A stretch of 64,000 nucleotides of DNA from Archangium lansingense (GTDB taxonomy: Bacteria > Myxococcota > Myxococcia > Myxococcales > Myxococcaceae), in assembly GCF_026626635.1 (NCBI RefSeq), contig NZ_JAPNKA010000001.1, positions 1,488,001 through 1,552,000 of the forward strand, given 5' to 3'. The position numbers were made by a program, and so were the translations under genes. Under the pieces are notes generated by a model, which had not been told where the DNA came from, ran no database searches, and saw nothing but the letters and a program-made list of their open reading frames with translations. Shown in pieces: positions 34,247 to 44,700 of the stretch (within the stretch, counting starts at the first letter, position 1; the number at the start of each line of letters is the position of its first letter).

Positions 34247-36133
34247 ATGGAGTCCGTGATCTGCATAGCCGTTGATGTGCCGACGGCGGCGCTCTTGAGA
34301 GAGGGCCATCCGGAGGTTGCCTTCACGGATGAGTCCAGTCCCGCACGGATCCTGGCCCGCCTGCGGGAGCGTAAGGAAACCGTCAACGCCGTGGTCCTTG
34401 GGACTGGCGTTGAGGAGCCGCTGCGCCTGAGTGAGGAGCTTCACGCCCTGGATCCCATCCCGGCGGTGCTCATCCTGAGCGAACCCGCGCGTCACCTGGG
34501 TCTCTTGCGCCAATGGCGGCTCTCCCCCGTTGGCAGCGGCGAAGTTCGTTGCCGCAGCATCACCGAGGAAGAGGCACTGACCGCGGAGCTTGCGCAGGCG
34601 ATCGCGGGAGCCAAACTACGCCGCAGAAATGAGCTCGTGCAGAGAAAGGCCGAGGAGGCGGCGACCCGCAGTGAAACCCGACTGCGAACCCTGATCCACA
34701 ATGAGCCTGAGTGCGTGAAGCTGGTCTCGCCGGACGGGACGCTGTTGGAAATGAACGCGGCCGGCCTGGCCATGGTGGAGGCGGACAGCGCCCAGGCGGT
34801 TGTTGGGAAGAAGGTCTTCCCCCTGATTGCACCGGAACACCGTGAGGCATTCCAGAACATGCACGCGCGCGTGATCCAGGGGCACCATGAGTCCCTTGAG
34901 TTCGAGACCGTTGGTCTGCGCGGCACGCGCCGCTGGTTGGAGACCTGCGCAGTTCCCTTTGGCGATGAGGCAGAAGGCGCGGTGGTCCACCTGGCGGTCA
35001 CGCGGGACGTCACCGCGCGCAAACAGGCCGAGCAGGAGATCCTGGAACGCGATCAGCGGCTCCGCCTTGCGCTGGAGGCCGCGCACATGGGGACCTGGAA
35101 CTGGGACATCCGCAGTGACAAGATCACGTGGTCGGACGAGATGGAGACACTCTTCGGGGTCCAGCGGGGTGAGCTTTCCGACAGCTGCGAGGACTACTTG
35201 CGCATGCTGTCCCCCGAGGACCGGGCCGAGACCGAGCGGGCCCTCACCGAAGCGCTGGACGGAACCCGCCCGTCCTATTCGTTGGAACACCGGGTTCTCT
35301 GGCCCGACGGGTCGCTCCATTGGATTGAGTGCCGGGGCCAGGTCTTCCGCGACGAACAGGGCAAGCCGTTGCGCATGGCTGGCATCTCGGCCGACATCTC
35401 CGAGCGCAAGCGCATGGAGGAGGAGCGCAGCCACCTTGTCGACGAGCTGCGCCAGGCGGTGAAGGTCCGGGACGAGTTCCTTTCCATCGCTTCCCACGAG
35501 CTCCGCACGCCATTGACGACGCTGACCCTGCAGGTTGACGGACTGATCCACCTTCTCTCGTCGACATCGGGGATGAGCGAGCGGCTGTTGTCGCGTGCGC
35601 GAACGATCCGCCGTCAAGCAGACCGCCTTGAGAGCCTGGTCAGTGGGCTGCTGGACGTGTCGCGCGTGGATCCAGGTCAGCTTCAACTCCAGCCGGAGAA
35701 TGTGGACCTTGCCCGGGTTGCCAAAGACGTGGTCGAACGGCTGACGCCCGAGTGCGGTTCACCCATCTCCCTTCAGGTGAACGGCCCGGTGGTTGGATAT
35801 TGGGATCCCCTGCGCCTTGACCAGGTCCTCACCAATCTTCTGTCGAACGCGCTGAAGTACGGGCAGGGAAAACCCATTGACGTCTCAGTGCAGGCGTCTG
35901 CCACCGAGGTCATCCTGGCGGTGCGGGACCAGGGCTTCGGAATCGCACCGGCGGACCGGGCTCGGATCTTCGAGCGCTTTGAGCGCGCCGTTTCGGAGCG
36001 CCACTTCGGGGGACTGGGATTGGGCCTCTGGATCGTCCGGCAGATCGTCGATGCCGTACATGGCACCATTGTTTGTGACAGTCGGCCTGGAGCGGGATCG
36101 ACCTTCACCGTCGTCCTCCCGAGGAGTGTATGA
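34247..36133 (+). CDS. PAS-domain sensor histidine kinase
   Basis: A 628-aa cytoplasmic kinase without membrane segments. An N-terminal region (about 1-125) may be a degenerate receiver. PAS 1 lies at about residues 140-265 (LRTLIHNEPECVKLVSPDGT) and PAS 2 at 280-395 (LRLALEAAHMGTWNWDIRSD). HisKA has His417 in FLSIASHELRTPLTTLTLQV. HATPase has N box DQVLTNLLSNALKYG, G1 VRDQGFGIAP and G2 GLGLGLWIVRQIV. ATG 34247 is chosen, with GGGGAG about 12 bp upstream; the frame extends back into the IS91 tail without homology. The stop overlaps the response regulator start (ATGA), so the two form an operon. Confidence 0.9.
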   Translation: MESVICIAVDVPTAALLREGHPEVAFTDESSPARILARLRERKETVNAVVLGTGVEEPLRLSEELHALDPIPAVLILSEPARHLGLLRQWRLSPVGSGEVRCRSITEEEALTAELAQAIAGAKLRRRNELVQRKAEEAATRSETRLRTLIHNEPECVKLVSPDGTLLEMNAAGLAMVEADSAQAVVGKKVFPLIAPEHREAFQNMHARVIQGHHESLEFETVGLRGTRRWLETCAVPFGDEAEGAVVHLAVTRDVTARKQAEQEILERDQRLRLALEAAHMGTWNWDIRSDKITWSDEMETLFGVQRGELSDSCEDYLRMLSPEDRAETERALTEALDGTRPSYSLEHRVLWPDGSLHWIECRGQVFRDEQGKPLRMAGISADISERKRMEEERSHLVDELRQAVKVRDEFLSIASHELRTPLTTLTLQVDGLIHLLSSTSGMSERLLSRARTIRRQADRLESLVSGLLDVSRVDPGQLQLQPENVDLARVAKDVVERLTPECGSPISLQVNGPVVGYWDPLRLDQVLTNLLSNALKYGQGKPIDVSVQASATEVILAVRDQGFGIAPADRARIFERFERAVSERHFGGLGLGLWIVRQIVDAVHGTIVCDSRPGAGSTFTVVLPRSV

Positions 36134-36507
36134 GCGTCACGAGGAAGATTGCAGTGATCGACGACGACGAGGATCTGCTCCAAGCGGTGTGCGATGTCCT
36201 AGGTGACGTCGGGCACCAAACGTTACCCTTCTCCGGGGCCGAGGCAGCGCTCGCTTCGCTCGACCGCGACAATCCGCCCGACCTGATCCTCCTTGACCTC
36301 ATGATGCCCGGGATGAGCGGGTGGGACTTTCGCGAAGCGCAGCGGAGCCAACCTGGGTTGAGCTCCATCCCGGTCGTCGTCATGACCGCCAGCCGCAACC
36401 TGTCAGACAACCCGATTGACGCGAACGAAGTGCTTCTCAAGCCCCTTAACTTGGATCGCCTCCTCTGCGCCATCGCTCGGCACGGCGGAGGAGCGGTCAG
36501 CGGCTGA
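36130..36507 (+). CDS. Single-domain response regulator
   Basis: A 125-aa stand-alone receiver domain. The acidic pocket is IAVIDDDEDLLQAV, the phosphoacceptor is Asp56 in LILLDLMMPGMSGWDF, the conserved Thr is in VVVMTAS, and the Lys is in VLLKPLNLDRLL. There is no output domain, so it probably passes phosphate on or acts by protein contact. It overlaps the histidine kinase gene by 4 bp (ATGA) and is its likely partner. The next 90 bp before the REPIN cluster show nothing. Confidence 0.92.
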   Translation: MSVTRKIAVIDDDEDLLQAVCDVLGDVGHQTLPFSGAEAALASLDRDNPPDLILLDLMMPGMSGWDFREAQRSQPGLSSIPVVVMTASRNLSDNPIDANEVLLKPLNLDRLLCAIARHGGGAVSG

Positions 36508-36598
36508 CTGAGGGGACCGCTCTGCCCCACGCTGGAGGTGCAGGCAGGCGCTTAGCGCAGACGGAGGAAGGGCTACATTCGCGCTCCTCATCCCGTTG

Positions 36599-36712
36599 CG
36601 GGGAAGGTGTCAAAGGACTCGTACCGGGGAAGGTGTCCGGGGAAGGTGTCAAAGGACTCGTACAGGCATATTGCCTCCTACGAATCGTCTGACACCTCGG
36701 CGGACACCTCGG
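36599..36712. repeat. REPIN-like repeat cluster
   Basis: A half-unit GGGGAAGGTGTCAAAGGACT C, then a full copy with AGGCATATTGCCT centre and TCTGACACCTCGG end, plus an extra GACACCTCGG. The IS91 remnant begins at 36718. Confidence 0.8.
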
Positions 36713-36717
36713 CGGCG

Positions 36718-37017
36718 GCTGGGGTGCGCTCGAGAGTGGAGCACCTGGGACTGCCCACGCAGGCGCTGAAGCGGGCCCCGGCCCGGGGACCACCCCAGCA
36801 GGCGTGGTGCTGAACCTGGCGCAGCCGCTGTCAATACGCGCCAACTCCCTGCCTCTCTCCTCAGCGAGGGCGGCCAGGGCAAGGGGTGTGCCCCAAGAGG
36901 TTGTACCGTCCCGTGTACCGGCGCGGCGCGCGGCCTTGCTGGCCCGGCAGCGGCCCTTCTCGGCCCCTCCGCTCCTGCCCTCACCCTTCTACATGGCTTC
37001 TCTCCCGCCTATACGCT
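36718..37017 (+). mobile_element. IS91 3' remnant
   Basis: Last coding part (GGGTGCGCTCGAGAGTGGAG onward), stop, and noncoding tail to CCTATACGC at 37017. It is truncated on the 5' side directly at the REPIN cluster and abuts the truncated cNMP gene copy. Confidence 0.8.
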
Positions 37018-37018
37018 G

Positions 37019-37580
37019 GTGCGGACGCTGAAGTCGGGGCGGCGGCGCACGGTGGCCTTCCTGGGCGAGGGCGACTTCTTCGGGGAGATGTCCATCCTCT
37101 CCGACGTGCCGCGGCTCGCGAGCGTCAAGGCCTTCGAGCGCACGGCGGTGTTGGAGCTCACTCCTCTCGCCCGAGCGGCGGGAGGCCGTCGCGCGGGACT
37201 TCCAGCTCTGCGCCAGGCCCGGGGGCGCGACCCTGCTCGAGCAGGGCAAGCCGGTGGACGCCCTGTACCTGCTGCTGCGGGGGCGGTGCCAGGTGCTGCA
37301 TCCCCAGCCGGGCGGTGGCGAGCGCCTCGTGCGGACGCTGGGGGAGGGCGACATGTTCGGTGAGATCGCCCTGATGCTCGGCCTGTCGGCCACCGCCACC
37401 GTGCGCGCCGAGACGTCCTGACTGCTGCTGCGGCTGGACTGGGGAAGCTGCGAGCGGCACCTGCTGGATCAGACCGGGCTGTGCGAGGCGCTCTCGCGGC
37501 TGGGCAACGAGCGCCTCCTGCACTCCGCCGGGCTGCTCTGGGCGCCCCCGGCGCACGGCGAGGCTCCGTCGCGCGCCTGA
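37019..37580 (+). pseudogene. Duplicate cNMP-domain gene, decayed
   Basis: Homologous to 28543-29218 but broken. The N-terminal part is missing; about 120 bp (matching 28681-28797) are deleted after the FERTAVLEL codons, which shifts the frame; and TGC in the copy at 29057 reads TGA here at about 37417 (ACGTCCTGACTG). It cannot encode the two-domain protein. Confidence 0.85.
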
Positions 37581-37602
37581 GGTACCGCCACCGCGCGCCG
37601 GC

Positions 37603-39231
37603 TCAGGGGACCGGCCGCGCGGTGGGGGCCGGAGCCCCGGGCCGCTCGAAGCGACGGAAGAAGCTGTCCTTGTTCCAGCTCGGGCGCTCGGGGGCATCGG
37701 CCACGCGCGAGGTGAGGTCGGCCAGCAGGCTCACGAAGCGGGCCGCGCCCTCGCGATCCACCGGCTGCGACAGATCATCCCCCGGTGCGTGGTAGCGCTT
37801 CGCGTGCCACTCCTTGTGCAGGCGCTCCTCCTTCGAGCCCTTGCGGTAGCCGAACCGGAAGGACATCGCCGGCACGCCCTCGAGGATGAAGCTGTACTGA
37901 TCGCTGCGGGTGAAGCCGTTGGCCTCGGGGTTCGGGTCCCTCATCACCTCGACGCCCATGCGCGAGGCGGTCGCTTTCAGCGGCGCGGCCAGCGAGGACT
38001 CCTCCACGCCGTAGGCCACGAGCCGCTGGAGCGGCGTGAGCGGCAGGAACATGTCCAGGTTGAGGTCGGCCACCATCCGGCCGCTGCCCTCGGGCGGGTG
38101 CGAGGCGAACCAGCGCGAGCCCAGCAGCCCCCTCTCCTCACCCGTCACGGCCACGAAGAGCACCGTGCGGCGCGGGTGCTGCTTCTTGTCCTGGAGGGTA
38201 CGGGCCACCTCCAGCAGCGCGGCCACGCCGGTGGCGTTGTCCATGACGCCGTTGTAGACGCGGTCTCCGTTCTCCGGCGCGCCCAGGCCCAGGTGATCCA
38301 GGTGTGCCGAGAGCACCACGCTCTCACCGGCCAGCGTCGGATCACTGCCCGGCAGGCGGCCCACGACGTTGAGCGAGGAGAGCTCCGACTTCTCCAGCGC
38401 CACCTCGCCGCGCAGCGAGACGGGGAGGGGGAAACGCGGCATCGGCTTGCCCGCGTCCGCCAGGGCGAGGAGCTCCTCGAGGGTGTGGCCGCTGCCCGCC
38501 AGCAGGCTGTTGGCGGCCGCGGGGTTGAAGAGGGTGAAGAGCGGAATGTCACCCGTCTCCTGGCCCGTGGGGTTGGCCAGCGCCATCACCGGGTGCCGCT
38601 GGCTCTCCACCGCGCGCTCCCAGGGGATCTCCATGACGTGAAGGTTCGGCAGCGCGATCACACCCACCGCGCCCGCGCGGACGAACGTCCTCGCGAGCTC
38701 CTCGGGCGTGCTGTAGTGGGAGGCCAGGTTGCCGGGGACGCTCGAGGGCATGCCTCCGAGGACGATGACGGCGATCTTCCCCTTCAGGTCCTGACCGGCC
38801 AGGTCGTCATACCCGGCCTCGGGGATGCTCAGGCCGTACCCCACGAAGACGAGCCCGGCGTCCACGGTACCGGAGTGGCTCGTGAGCGGACTGAGGAGGA
38901 GCTCCTGGTCGAGGGTGAGCGGCTGCTCCTGGCCCTCGCGGACCAGGGCCATCCGGCTGCGCTCCTTCACCACCTGACGGGAAACGAGGGGGACGTCCTG
39001 GAGGTAGCCCTGGCCCGCGCCGGGCTGGACTCCGAGCTCGGCCAGCTTCGCCGCGACGTACTCGGCGGCGCGGCGGTGGCCCGCGCTGCCCGTGTCTCGC
39101 CCTTCCATGTCATCCCCGGCGAGTGCCTCGACGTGGGACCACCAGCGTTGCGCGGCGGGCGAGGGTGCCTTGGCGAAGGCGAGCGAGGGGACCAGCAGCA
39201 GCAGGGAGGAGCAGGTTCGTAGGAGGGACAT
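37603..39231 (-). CDS. M28-family zinc aminopeptidase, intact copy B
   Basis: A 542-aa secreted peptidase. Signal peptide SLLRTCSSLLLLVPSLAFA. A PA-type insert lies roughly at residues 100-290 (DAGLVFVGYGLSIPEAGYDD, GKIAVIVLGGMPSSVPGN). The M28 core has the zinc ligands in order: His in LSAHLDHLGLG, Asp in GVMDNATGVAALLEV, Glu in AVTGEERGLLGS, Asp in DLNLDMF, and His in KRYHAPGDDLSQ. It probably removes N-terminal amino acids from peptides outside the cytoplasm. It is duplicated at 29241-30876, where it is frameshifted. It is convergent with the decayed cNMP gene. Confidence 0.9.
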   Translation of the reverse strand: MSLLRTCSSLLLLVPSLAFAKAPSPAAQRWWSHVEALAGDDMEGRDTGSAGHRRAAEYVAAKLAELGVQPGAGQGYLQDVPLVSRQVVKERSRMALVREGQEQPLTLDQELLLSPLTSHSGTVDAGLVFVGYGLSIPEAGYDDLAGQDLKGKIAVIVLGGMPSSVPGNLASHYSTPEELARTFVRAGAVGVIALPNLHVMEIPWERAVESQRHPVMALANPTGQETGDIPLFTLFNPAAANSLLAGSGHTLEELLALADAGKPMPRFPLPVSLRGEVALEKSELSSLNVVGRLPGSDPTLAGESVVLSAHLDHLGLGAPENGDRVYNGVMDNATGVAALLEVARTLQDKKQHPRRTVLFVAVTGEERGLLGSRWFASHPPEGSGRMVADLNLDMFLPLTPLQRLVAYGVEESSLAAPLKATASRMGVEVMRDPNPEANGFTRSDQYSFILEGVPAMSFRFGYRKGSKEERLHKEWHAKRYHAPGDDLSQPVDREGAARFVSLLADLTSRVADAPERPSWNKDSFFRRFERPGAPAPTARPVP

Positions 39232-39305
39232 GGTCTCGCGAGAGCTGGAACGGGGTGGTGCCTCGTACCAGCCCTACGCGCGAAACCCAGCGACATTGCG
39301 TGTAC

Positions 39306-39349
39306 CACTACATGTTGCCGGGGGGCTCCACGCTGGGGCTCGGGCTGAC
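39306..39349 (-). pseudogene. Last codons of an APC permease (duplicate end)
   Basis: Encodes the ...SVEPPGNM end that also closes the permease at 30953. It marks the right edge of the duplicated block; IS91 sequence follows at 39349. Confidence 0.7.
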
Positions 39350-39416
39350 TGGACGGGCTTCGCCTGTCCGCGGTGTGGAGGCAGGCGAAAAGTGCTGGCG
39401 TATGTGACGGCCCCCG
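39349..39416 (+). mobile_element. Short IS91 fragment
   Basis: GGACGGGCTTCGCCTGTCCG to GTGACGGCCCCCGG, the zinc-motif part of the transposase. It joins the permease end to the receiver-domain fragment. Confidence 0.75.
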
Positions 39417-39639
39417 GTTCTACGAGGAGCTGGCCCGGGTGGCGCCGGAGCAGGCCGAGCGGGTCATCTTCATGACGGGAGGCGCCTTCACGGAGCAGTC
39501 TCGCGCCTTCCTGGCCGGGACGGGCCTGCCCTGCCTCGACAAGCCCATCGACGCCCAGCGGCTGCGCGCCCTGATGGCCGCGATGCCCCCGCTGGGCTCG
39601 CGCAACGTGCACGCCGAGCCCGTGGCCCCCATGGTGTGA
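39417..39639 (+). pseudogene. Receiver-domain C-terminal fragment of a hybrid kinase
   Basis: The reading FYEELARVAPEQAERVIFMT, GGAFTEQSRAFLAGTGLPCL and DKPIDAQRLRALMAAMPPLG is the second half of a receiver domain with the conserved Thr and Lys, as at the end of hybrid histidine kinases. The kinase part and the Asp are gone. Confidence 0.7.
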
Positions 39640-39649
39640 ATGAGCAACT

Positions 39650-39844
39650 CTATGCGCGCTTACCCGCCGAATAGATGGCGAACACACCGCCTTGCGGATC
39701 CATGCACTGGGCGATGCGGTCTCCGCCGGGGATGTCCATCGGGCCGTTGAGCACCTTGCCGCCCTTTTCCTTGATGCGCCTGGCGGTCTCGTCGGCGCTC
39801 TTCACGTTGATGTAGTGCATCCAGTGAGCGGGGGCCTTCATCCT
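39650..39844 (-). pseudogene. VOC/glyoxalase-family C-terminal fragment
   Basis: Encodes APAHWMHYINVKSADETARR, IKEKGGKVLNGPMDIPGGDR and QCMDPQGGVFAIY, the second half of a VOC-superfamily protein. The N-terminal module is missing; the neighbouring membrane-protein gene ends 11 bp upstream in the sense of this strand. Confidence 0.75.
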
Positions 39845-39854
39845 CGGACAAACC

Positions 39855-40997
39855 TCACGAGGTTCCACGGCGTCGTTGAGCCTGGCGCATGCCGCGAGCA
39901 CGCGGTCGAGTGCCCGCGCGAGACGCGACAGGCCGCGAGGCCGGGCCGTACCTCTCCAGCAGGGCAACGAGCTGTTTCGCGCCCCGGATGAAGTCGAGGC
40001 GGAGCTGGCGCCCATCCACCAGACGCACCTCCACACTTCCGGTGAATCGGAGCTGGACGCCGCCAGGGCAGATGGCGTGGAGGGGAATGTGGATGGCGTC
40101 TCTCCCCGTGGGCTGCCAGACCAGTCGCTTCTGGGTGAGCCAGAACCTCCCGGAAAGATGGCGCTGGAGCATCTGGCAGACGAAAGGAAGGAACGGAATC
40201 ATCAGGGAACACACCAGTTGGCTCAGGGTGAGCCACAGACCCCCTGACGCGACGAAGCCCGTGCAGAAGACGAGGAGCATGGGCAGGAAGCAGAGCAACG
40301 GCAGGAGCAGCAGTGTCGCCGTCGTGTCCAACTTGAAATCGCCTTGATGCAGCAGCAGCTCCTCGGAGGAGACAGGGGGAGCAAGCGTCCGGGCCAGCAA
40401 CTGATGGAGCCGGGCGAGCACCTCCCCGAGGCGGGCCGTCGACCTCGCTGGCATGCAAAGACGCCTGCGCGTGAGTGCTTCCAGCCGGGTCCGGAGCAAC
40501 TCCAGTTCCCGGACTCGCGCGTGTGTGGGCTCCGTCTCGGGCCACCGCTCCACCTTGGCCCGATGGAGGAGGCGGGCCAGGGCCTCCTCACACTCGGGCT
40601 CCTGGAGGATCAGCTCCCCCAGGCTGTCCCACCGCTCCTGCACCGCCTCTTGCCAGTGCTTCTCGCACAGGGCCTTCTCCAGGAGGACGTAGCGCGCGTG
40701 AGCAAGCTCCAGCGTCTCGATTCCACCTTCGAGCTGACGACGGAGGTCCGTGGACACCAGGAAGAGGGTGTTCGGGGACCGTGCTTTCTCGCTCCGGGGC
40801 TGCCGAAGCGGCGGGAGAGCTCCCTTGACCTCTGAGCGGGTGTGGATGGCTCGACCTCCAGGGACCTCAGGGCGGTGCCCCTTCCTTCTCATCATAAGAA
40901 GCGGAAGGTCGCCGGTGAGCCGGAGCGCCGCTATGCGTCCGATGCTCGACGCTGTTGGAGTCGGCGACCCGTCATGCCGTCCCTGACGAGCGTTCAT
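39855..40997 (-). CDS. Membrane protein with bacterial-PH-like domain
   Basis: A 380-aa product. An N-terminal cytoplasmic helical region (QLEGGIETLELAHARYVLLE, AVQERWDSLGELILQEPECE) leads to two long hydrophobic segments (LLLLPLLCFLPMLLVFCTGF and LWLTLSQLVCSLMIPFLPFV). A small beta domain follows that looks like a bacterial PH (bPH) module: GRFWLTQKRLVWQPTG, then VQLRFTGSVEVRLVDGRQLR. The start is uncertain; ATG 40997 is one of several. It probably sits in the inner membrane. The function is unknown. Confidence 0.6.
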   Translation of the reverse strand: MNARQGRHDGSPTPTASSIGRIAALRLTGDLPLLMMRRKGHRPEVPGGRAIHTRSEVKGALPPLRQPRSEKARSPNTLFLVSTDLRRQLEGGIETLELAHARYVLLEKALCEKHWQEAVQERWDSLGELILQEPECEEALARLLHRAKVERWPETEPTHARVRELELLRTRLEALTRRRLCMPARSTARLGEVLARLHQLLARTLAPPVSSEELLLHQGDFKLDTTATLLLLPLLCFLPMLLVFCTGFVASGGLWLTLSQLVCSLMIPFLPFVCQMLQRHLSGRFWLTQKRLVWQPTGRDAIHIPLHAICPGGVQLRFTGSVEVRLVDGRQLRLDFIRGAKQLVALLERYGPASRPVASRAGTRPRARGMRQAQRRRGTS

Positions 40998-41147
40998 GCT
41001 CGACCCGCCAGGAGCTCGAGGTCTGGGCGGAGGCCCACTCCGTAAGCCGTCGCAGTGCCCCAGAAAACCCACGCCCCTGCTGCGCCGCATGGGCCGGCGT
41101 GTGCCCAAAGGGGGCTGCACGGCTGGAAGTGGCGGGAATCGAACCTG

Positions 41148-41337
41148 TCAATACGCCCCAACTCCCAGCCGCTCTGCTCAAGCGAGGGCGGCCAGGGCAG
41201 GGGTGTGCCCCAAGGGGTTGTACCGTCCGGTGTACCGGCGCGGCGCGCGGCCTTGCTGGCTCCGGCAGCGGCCCTTCTCGGCCCCTCCGCTCCTGCCCTC
41301 ACCCTCTACATGGCTTCTCTCCCGCCTATACGCCACG
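41148..41337 (+). mobile_element. IS91 3'-tail fragment
   Basis: TGTCAATACGCCCCAACTCC to CGCCTATACGCC at 41337. Only the noncoding tail remains; it abuts the crotonase remnant. Just before it, at 41130-41147, there is a T-arm-like GGCGGGAATCGAACC. Confidence 0.75.
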
Positions 41338-41641
41338 GCGATGTCCGCCGCCAGGATGAGCTCGATGCCGAGCGTGAAGCACAGGCCCTGCACGGCGACG
41401 ATGAGCGGCTTGGTCCGCACCTCTCCCTGGATGGCCCACGGGTCGATGAGGCCCTCGGGGAAGAGCCGCTCCCCGCTGGAGATGGCGGTCCGCCTCGGTC
41501 ATGGCCGCGGCGAAGGCCCGGAGCATCGTGACGTCGAAAGCGTTGCGTTTGTCGGCGCGGTTGATGCCGAGCAGGGCGAGCGGTCCACTGAGCTCGAGGG
41601 TGATGCGCGGGGAGCGGTGGGGTTCATGGCGGTTCCCGGGT
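41338..41641 (-). pseudogene. Enoyl-CoA hydratase/isomerase remnant
   Basis: Two frames give crotonase sequence: PRITLELSGPLALLGINRAD, RNAFDVTMLRAFAAAMTEAD (N-terminus) and, in another frame, MRTKPLIVAVQGLCFTLGIE followed by LILAADIAVA, the oxyanion-hole region. The reading frame is broken in between and the gene ends at 41337, where the IS91 tail begins. Confidence 0.75.
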
Positions 41642-41776
41642 GAGAGGGCAGGGCGCCATGTTCTACCGGAAGGAACCGGGGAAGGAGAGGAGGCGAATCA
41701 GCCCGCGTCAATCAGCCCGTGTCAGAGGTTTGGATTTAGATGCGTCTGAGGCGGACTTCTTCCGCCCAGCAGATAC

Positions 41777-44700
41777 ATGCACTCATTCAGACCCAGAATC
41801 CTTCTCCTCTCCTTTTTCGCGCTGGTGGCCTGTCAGTCACCCCTCGAGCCTTCCTCCTCCGACACCCCGAGCACCGTCCAGGGCTGGGTCCAGGTGGGGC
41901 GCTCCGGTGACCAGCAGGGGACTCCTCCTCGCTCCCGTCCCACGCTCGAGGCGCTGAAGGACGTCCGCTCTCGGGAGGATGACGCGCTGGCGCTCGTCCA
42001 GGCGTATTACCCCGACCTCGCCGACGGCGAGACCGCCGTCCCCCTCGAGCCCGAGGGGGCCCTGGAGGTGGAATTGCCCGCCACCGAGGGCCAGCCCATG
42101 ACCCTCGCCACCCGGGGCCATCTCTTCCAGGTCAAGGCGCTCGGGGTGACGGGCGAGCAGCCCACGCGGCGCACCGTGCGGGGAGCCGCCTTCTATGGTC
42201 CCCATCACCTGTGGACTCCGGTCGGAGAGAGGACCGAGACGCACGCGGGACGCTGGGTGACCCAGCGCGCGGAGGAGTACCTCGTGCTGCCCTCGGGAGG
42301 GCAGGAGCACCGCGCCCGCTATGACGTCTCCGTCCCGGAGGGCATCGTGGCGGTGCGCGACGCTCAGGAGTACCTCGAGTTCCTCGATGCGAACGAGCGG
42401 CCGGTGCTTCGCATGCATTACGGCGTGGCGCGGGACGCGCGGGGACTCTCCCGCCAGGGCGAGACCCGGCTGCGGGGCGTGGTGCCCACCCACCGGGAGC
42501 CCGCCCGGTACGCGCTCGTGGACCGGACCCTCTCCGTGGAGCTGGTGCTCGGACTGGAGGGCCTGAGTGGCCCCGTGGTGGTGGATCCGGGCTGGTCCTC
42601 CACGGGAGCGATGGCGGTTGCTCGCTGGAATTTCGCGACGGCCTTGCTGCCCAACGGCAAGGTCCTGGTCGCCGGCGGGTCCAACAACTCGGGCTACACG
42701 GCCACCGCGGAGCTGTATGACCCCGCTTCGGGAAGCTGGTCCTCCGCCGGCTCGATGAGCACCGTCCGCGCCGATCACACGCTGTCCGTGCTGCCCAATG
42801 GCAAGGTCCTGGCCGCTGGTGGGACCACCGGGGGCGGCTCGCTCGCCACCGCGGATGTCTACGACCCGGCCACCAACACCTGGACGGCCACGGGCTCCAT
42901 GGCGGTCATCCGCTCCAAGCACACGGCGACCGTATTGCCCGATGGGCGCGTGCTCATCGCCGGTGGCTTCAATGGCTCCAACCTGTCCGGCGCGGAGCTC
43001 TACAACCCGGCCACGGGCACCTGGGCTTCCACCGGTAACATGCCCGAGCTCCACGCCCAGCACATCGCGGTGCTCCTGCCCAACGGCAAGGTGCTCGTCG
43101 CGGGGGGTTATGGCCCCTCCACCACCATCATCACCACGGCCGCGCTATACGACCCGGCCACGGGCACCTGGTCCTCCACGGGCAGCATGCTCAATGCCCG
43201 CCGTTCTCCCTCGGGAACGCTGCTGCCCAACGGCAAGGTGCTCGTCGCGGGCGGCTACAACAGCACCGCGTCGCTCTCCAGCGCGGAGCTGTACAACCCG
43301 GCCACGGGCACCTGGTCCGCCACCGGGTCGATGACCTCGCCCCGAGCCTATTGCGCGACAGCGCTGCTGCCCAACGGCAAGGTCCTGGCCGCGGGGGGCA
43401 ATGGGACGAGCAACGTCGCGCTCGCCTCCACCGAGCTGTACGACTCCGTCACGGGAACCTGGACCGCTTCCACCCCCCTGCCGCTCGCCCGCACCTCTCC
43501 CCTCGCGACGCTCCTGCCCGACGGGCGGGTGCTCGTGGTCGGCGGCCAGGGCAATGGCATCCTCAAGAACGCGGATATCTTCGACCCGACCAGCGCCAGC
43601 CAGTCCCAGCAGATCTTCCTGGCGACGGCGCACGCCAGCCCCACGGCGACGTTGCTGCGCAGCGGCAAGGTGCTCGTCGTGGGAGGGCGTGACGCCACTG
43701 GGAACAATGCCGCCCCCGAGCTCGTGGATCCGGTCAACAACAGCGTGAGCACCACCGGCGCGCCCGTGGTGTCACGCAACGCCCACACGGCGACGCTGCT
43801 GCTCGATGGCTCGGTGCTGGTGACGGGTGGAGCCGACAGCTCCGGCACCACCGCGTTCGCCTCGGCGGAGCGGTACGACCCCGGCACGAACGCCTGGATC
43901 GAGACGGGCTCGCTGTCCACGGCGCGCTCGTGGCACACGGCGACGCTCCTGCCCGATGGCCGGGTGCTGGTGGCGGGCGGCGTGGATGCGACGGGAGCCC
44001 TCGTGGGCTCGGCGGAGCTGTATGACCCGGCCACGGATACCTGGAGCCCCACGGGCGCCCTGGTCCAGCCGCGCGAGGGGCATGTCGCGCTGCCGCTGTC
44101 CAATGGCAAGGTGCTGGTGACTGCGGGGAACGGGGGCGCGGGCGTCCTCGGCTCGGCGGAGCTGTATGACCCGGCCACGGGCACCTGGAGCCTCACGGGC
44201 AGCCTCGCGACGGCGCGCGTGGGCCACACGGCGGTGCCCCTGCCCACCGGCCAGGTGCTGGTGGCCGCGGGCCGCGATGCCGCGGGCACCTTTCTCGCTT
44301 CGGCGGAGCGGTATGACCCGGCCACGGGCACCTGGAGCGCCGCGGGCAACCTCGCGACGGCGCGTGACAACACCTCGGCGACGCTCCTGCTCTCGGGCAA
44401 GGTGCTGGTGGCCGGCGGCCGCAAGGACACCGCGGGCACGGGCCTCTCCTCGCTGGAGCTCTATGATCCGAAGACGAACGCCTGGACGGTCAGCTCCCTC
44501 ACCCTGGTGACGAGCCGGGGCTCGCACGCGGCCGTGCTCCTGCCCTCGGGCCGGGCCCTCCTCCTGGGCGGCGGCAGCGGCGGTTCCCTGGTGACGGTGG
44601 CCACGGCCTACGACGACGTGGGGGCCAACGAGGCCTGGCGTCCGCTCCTCACGCAGCCCGAGCTCCTCACCCAGGGCGCTGCCTTCACGGTGACGGGCAC

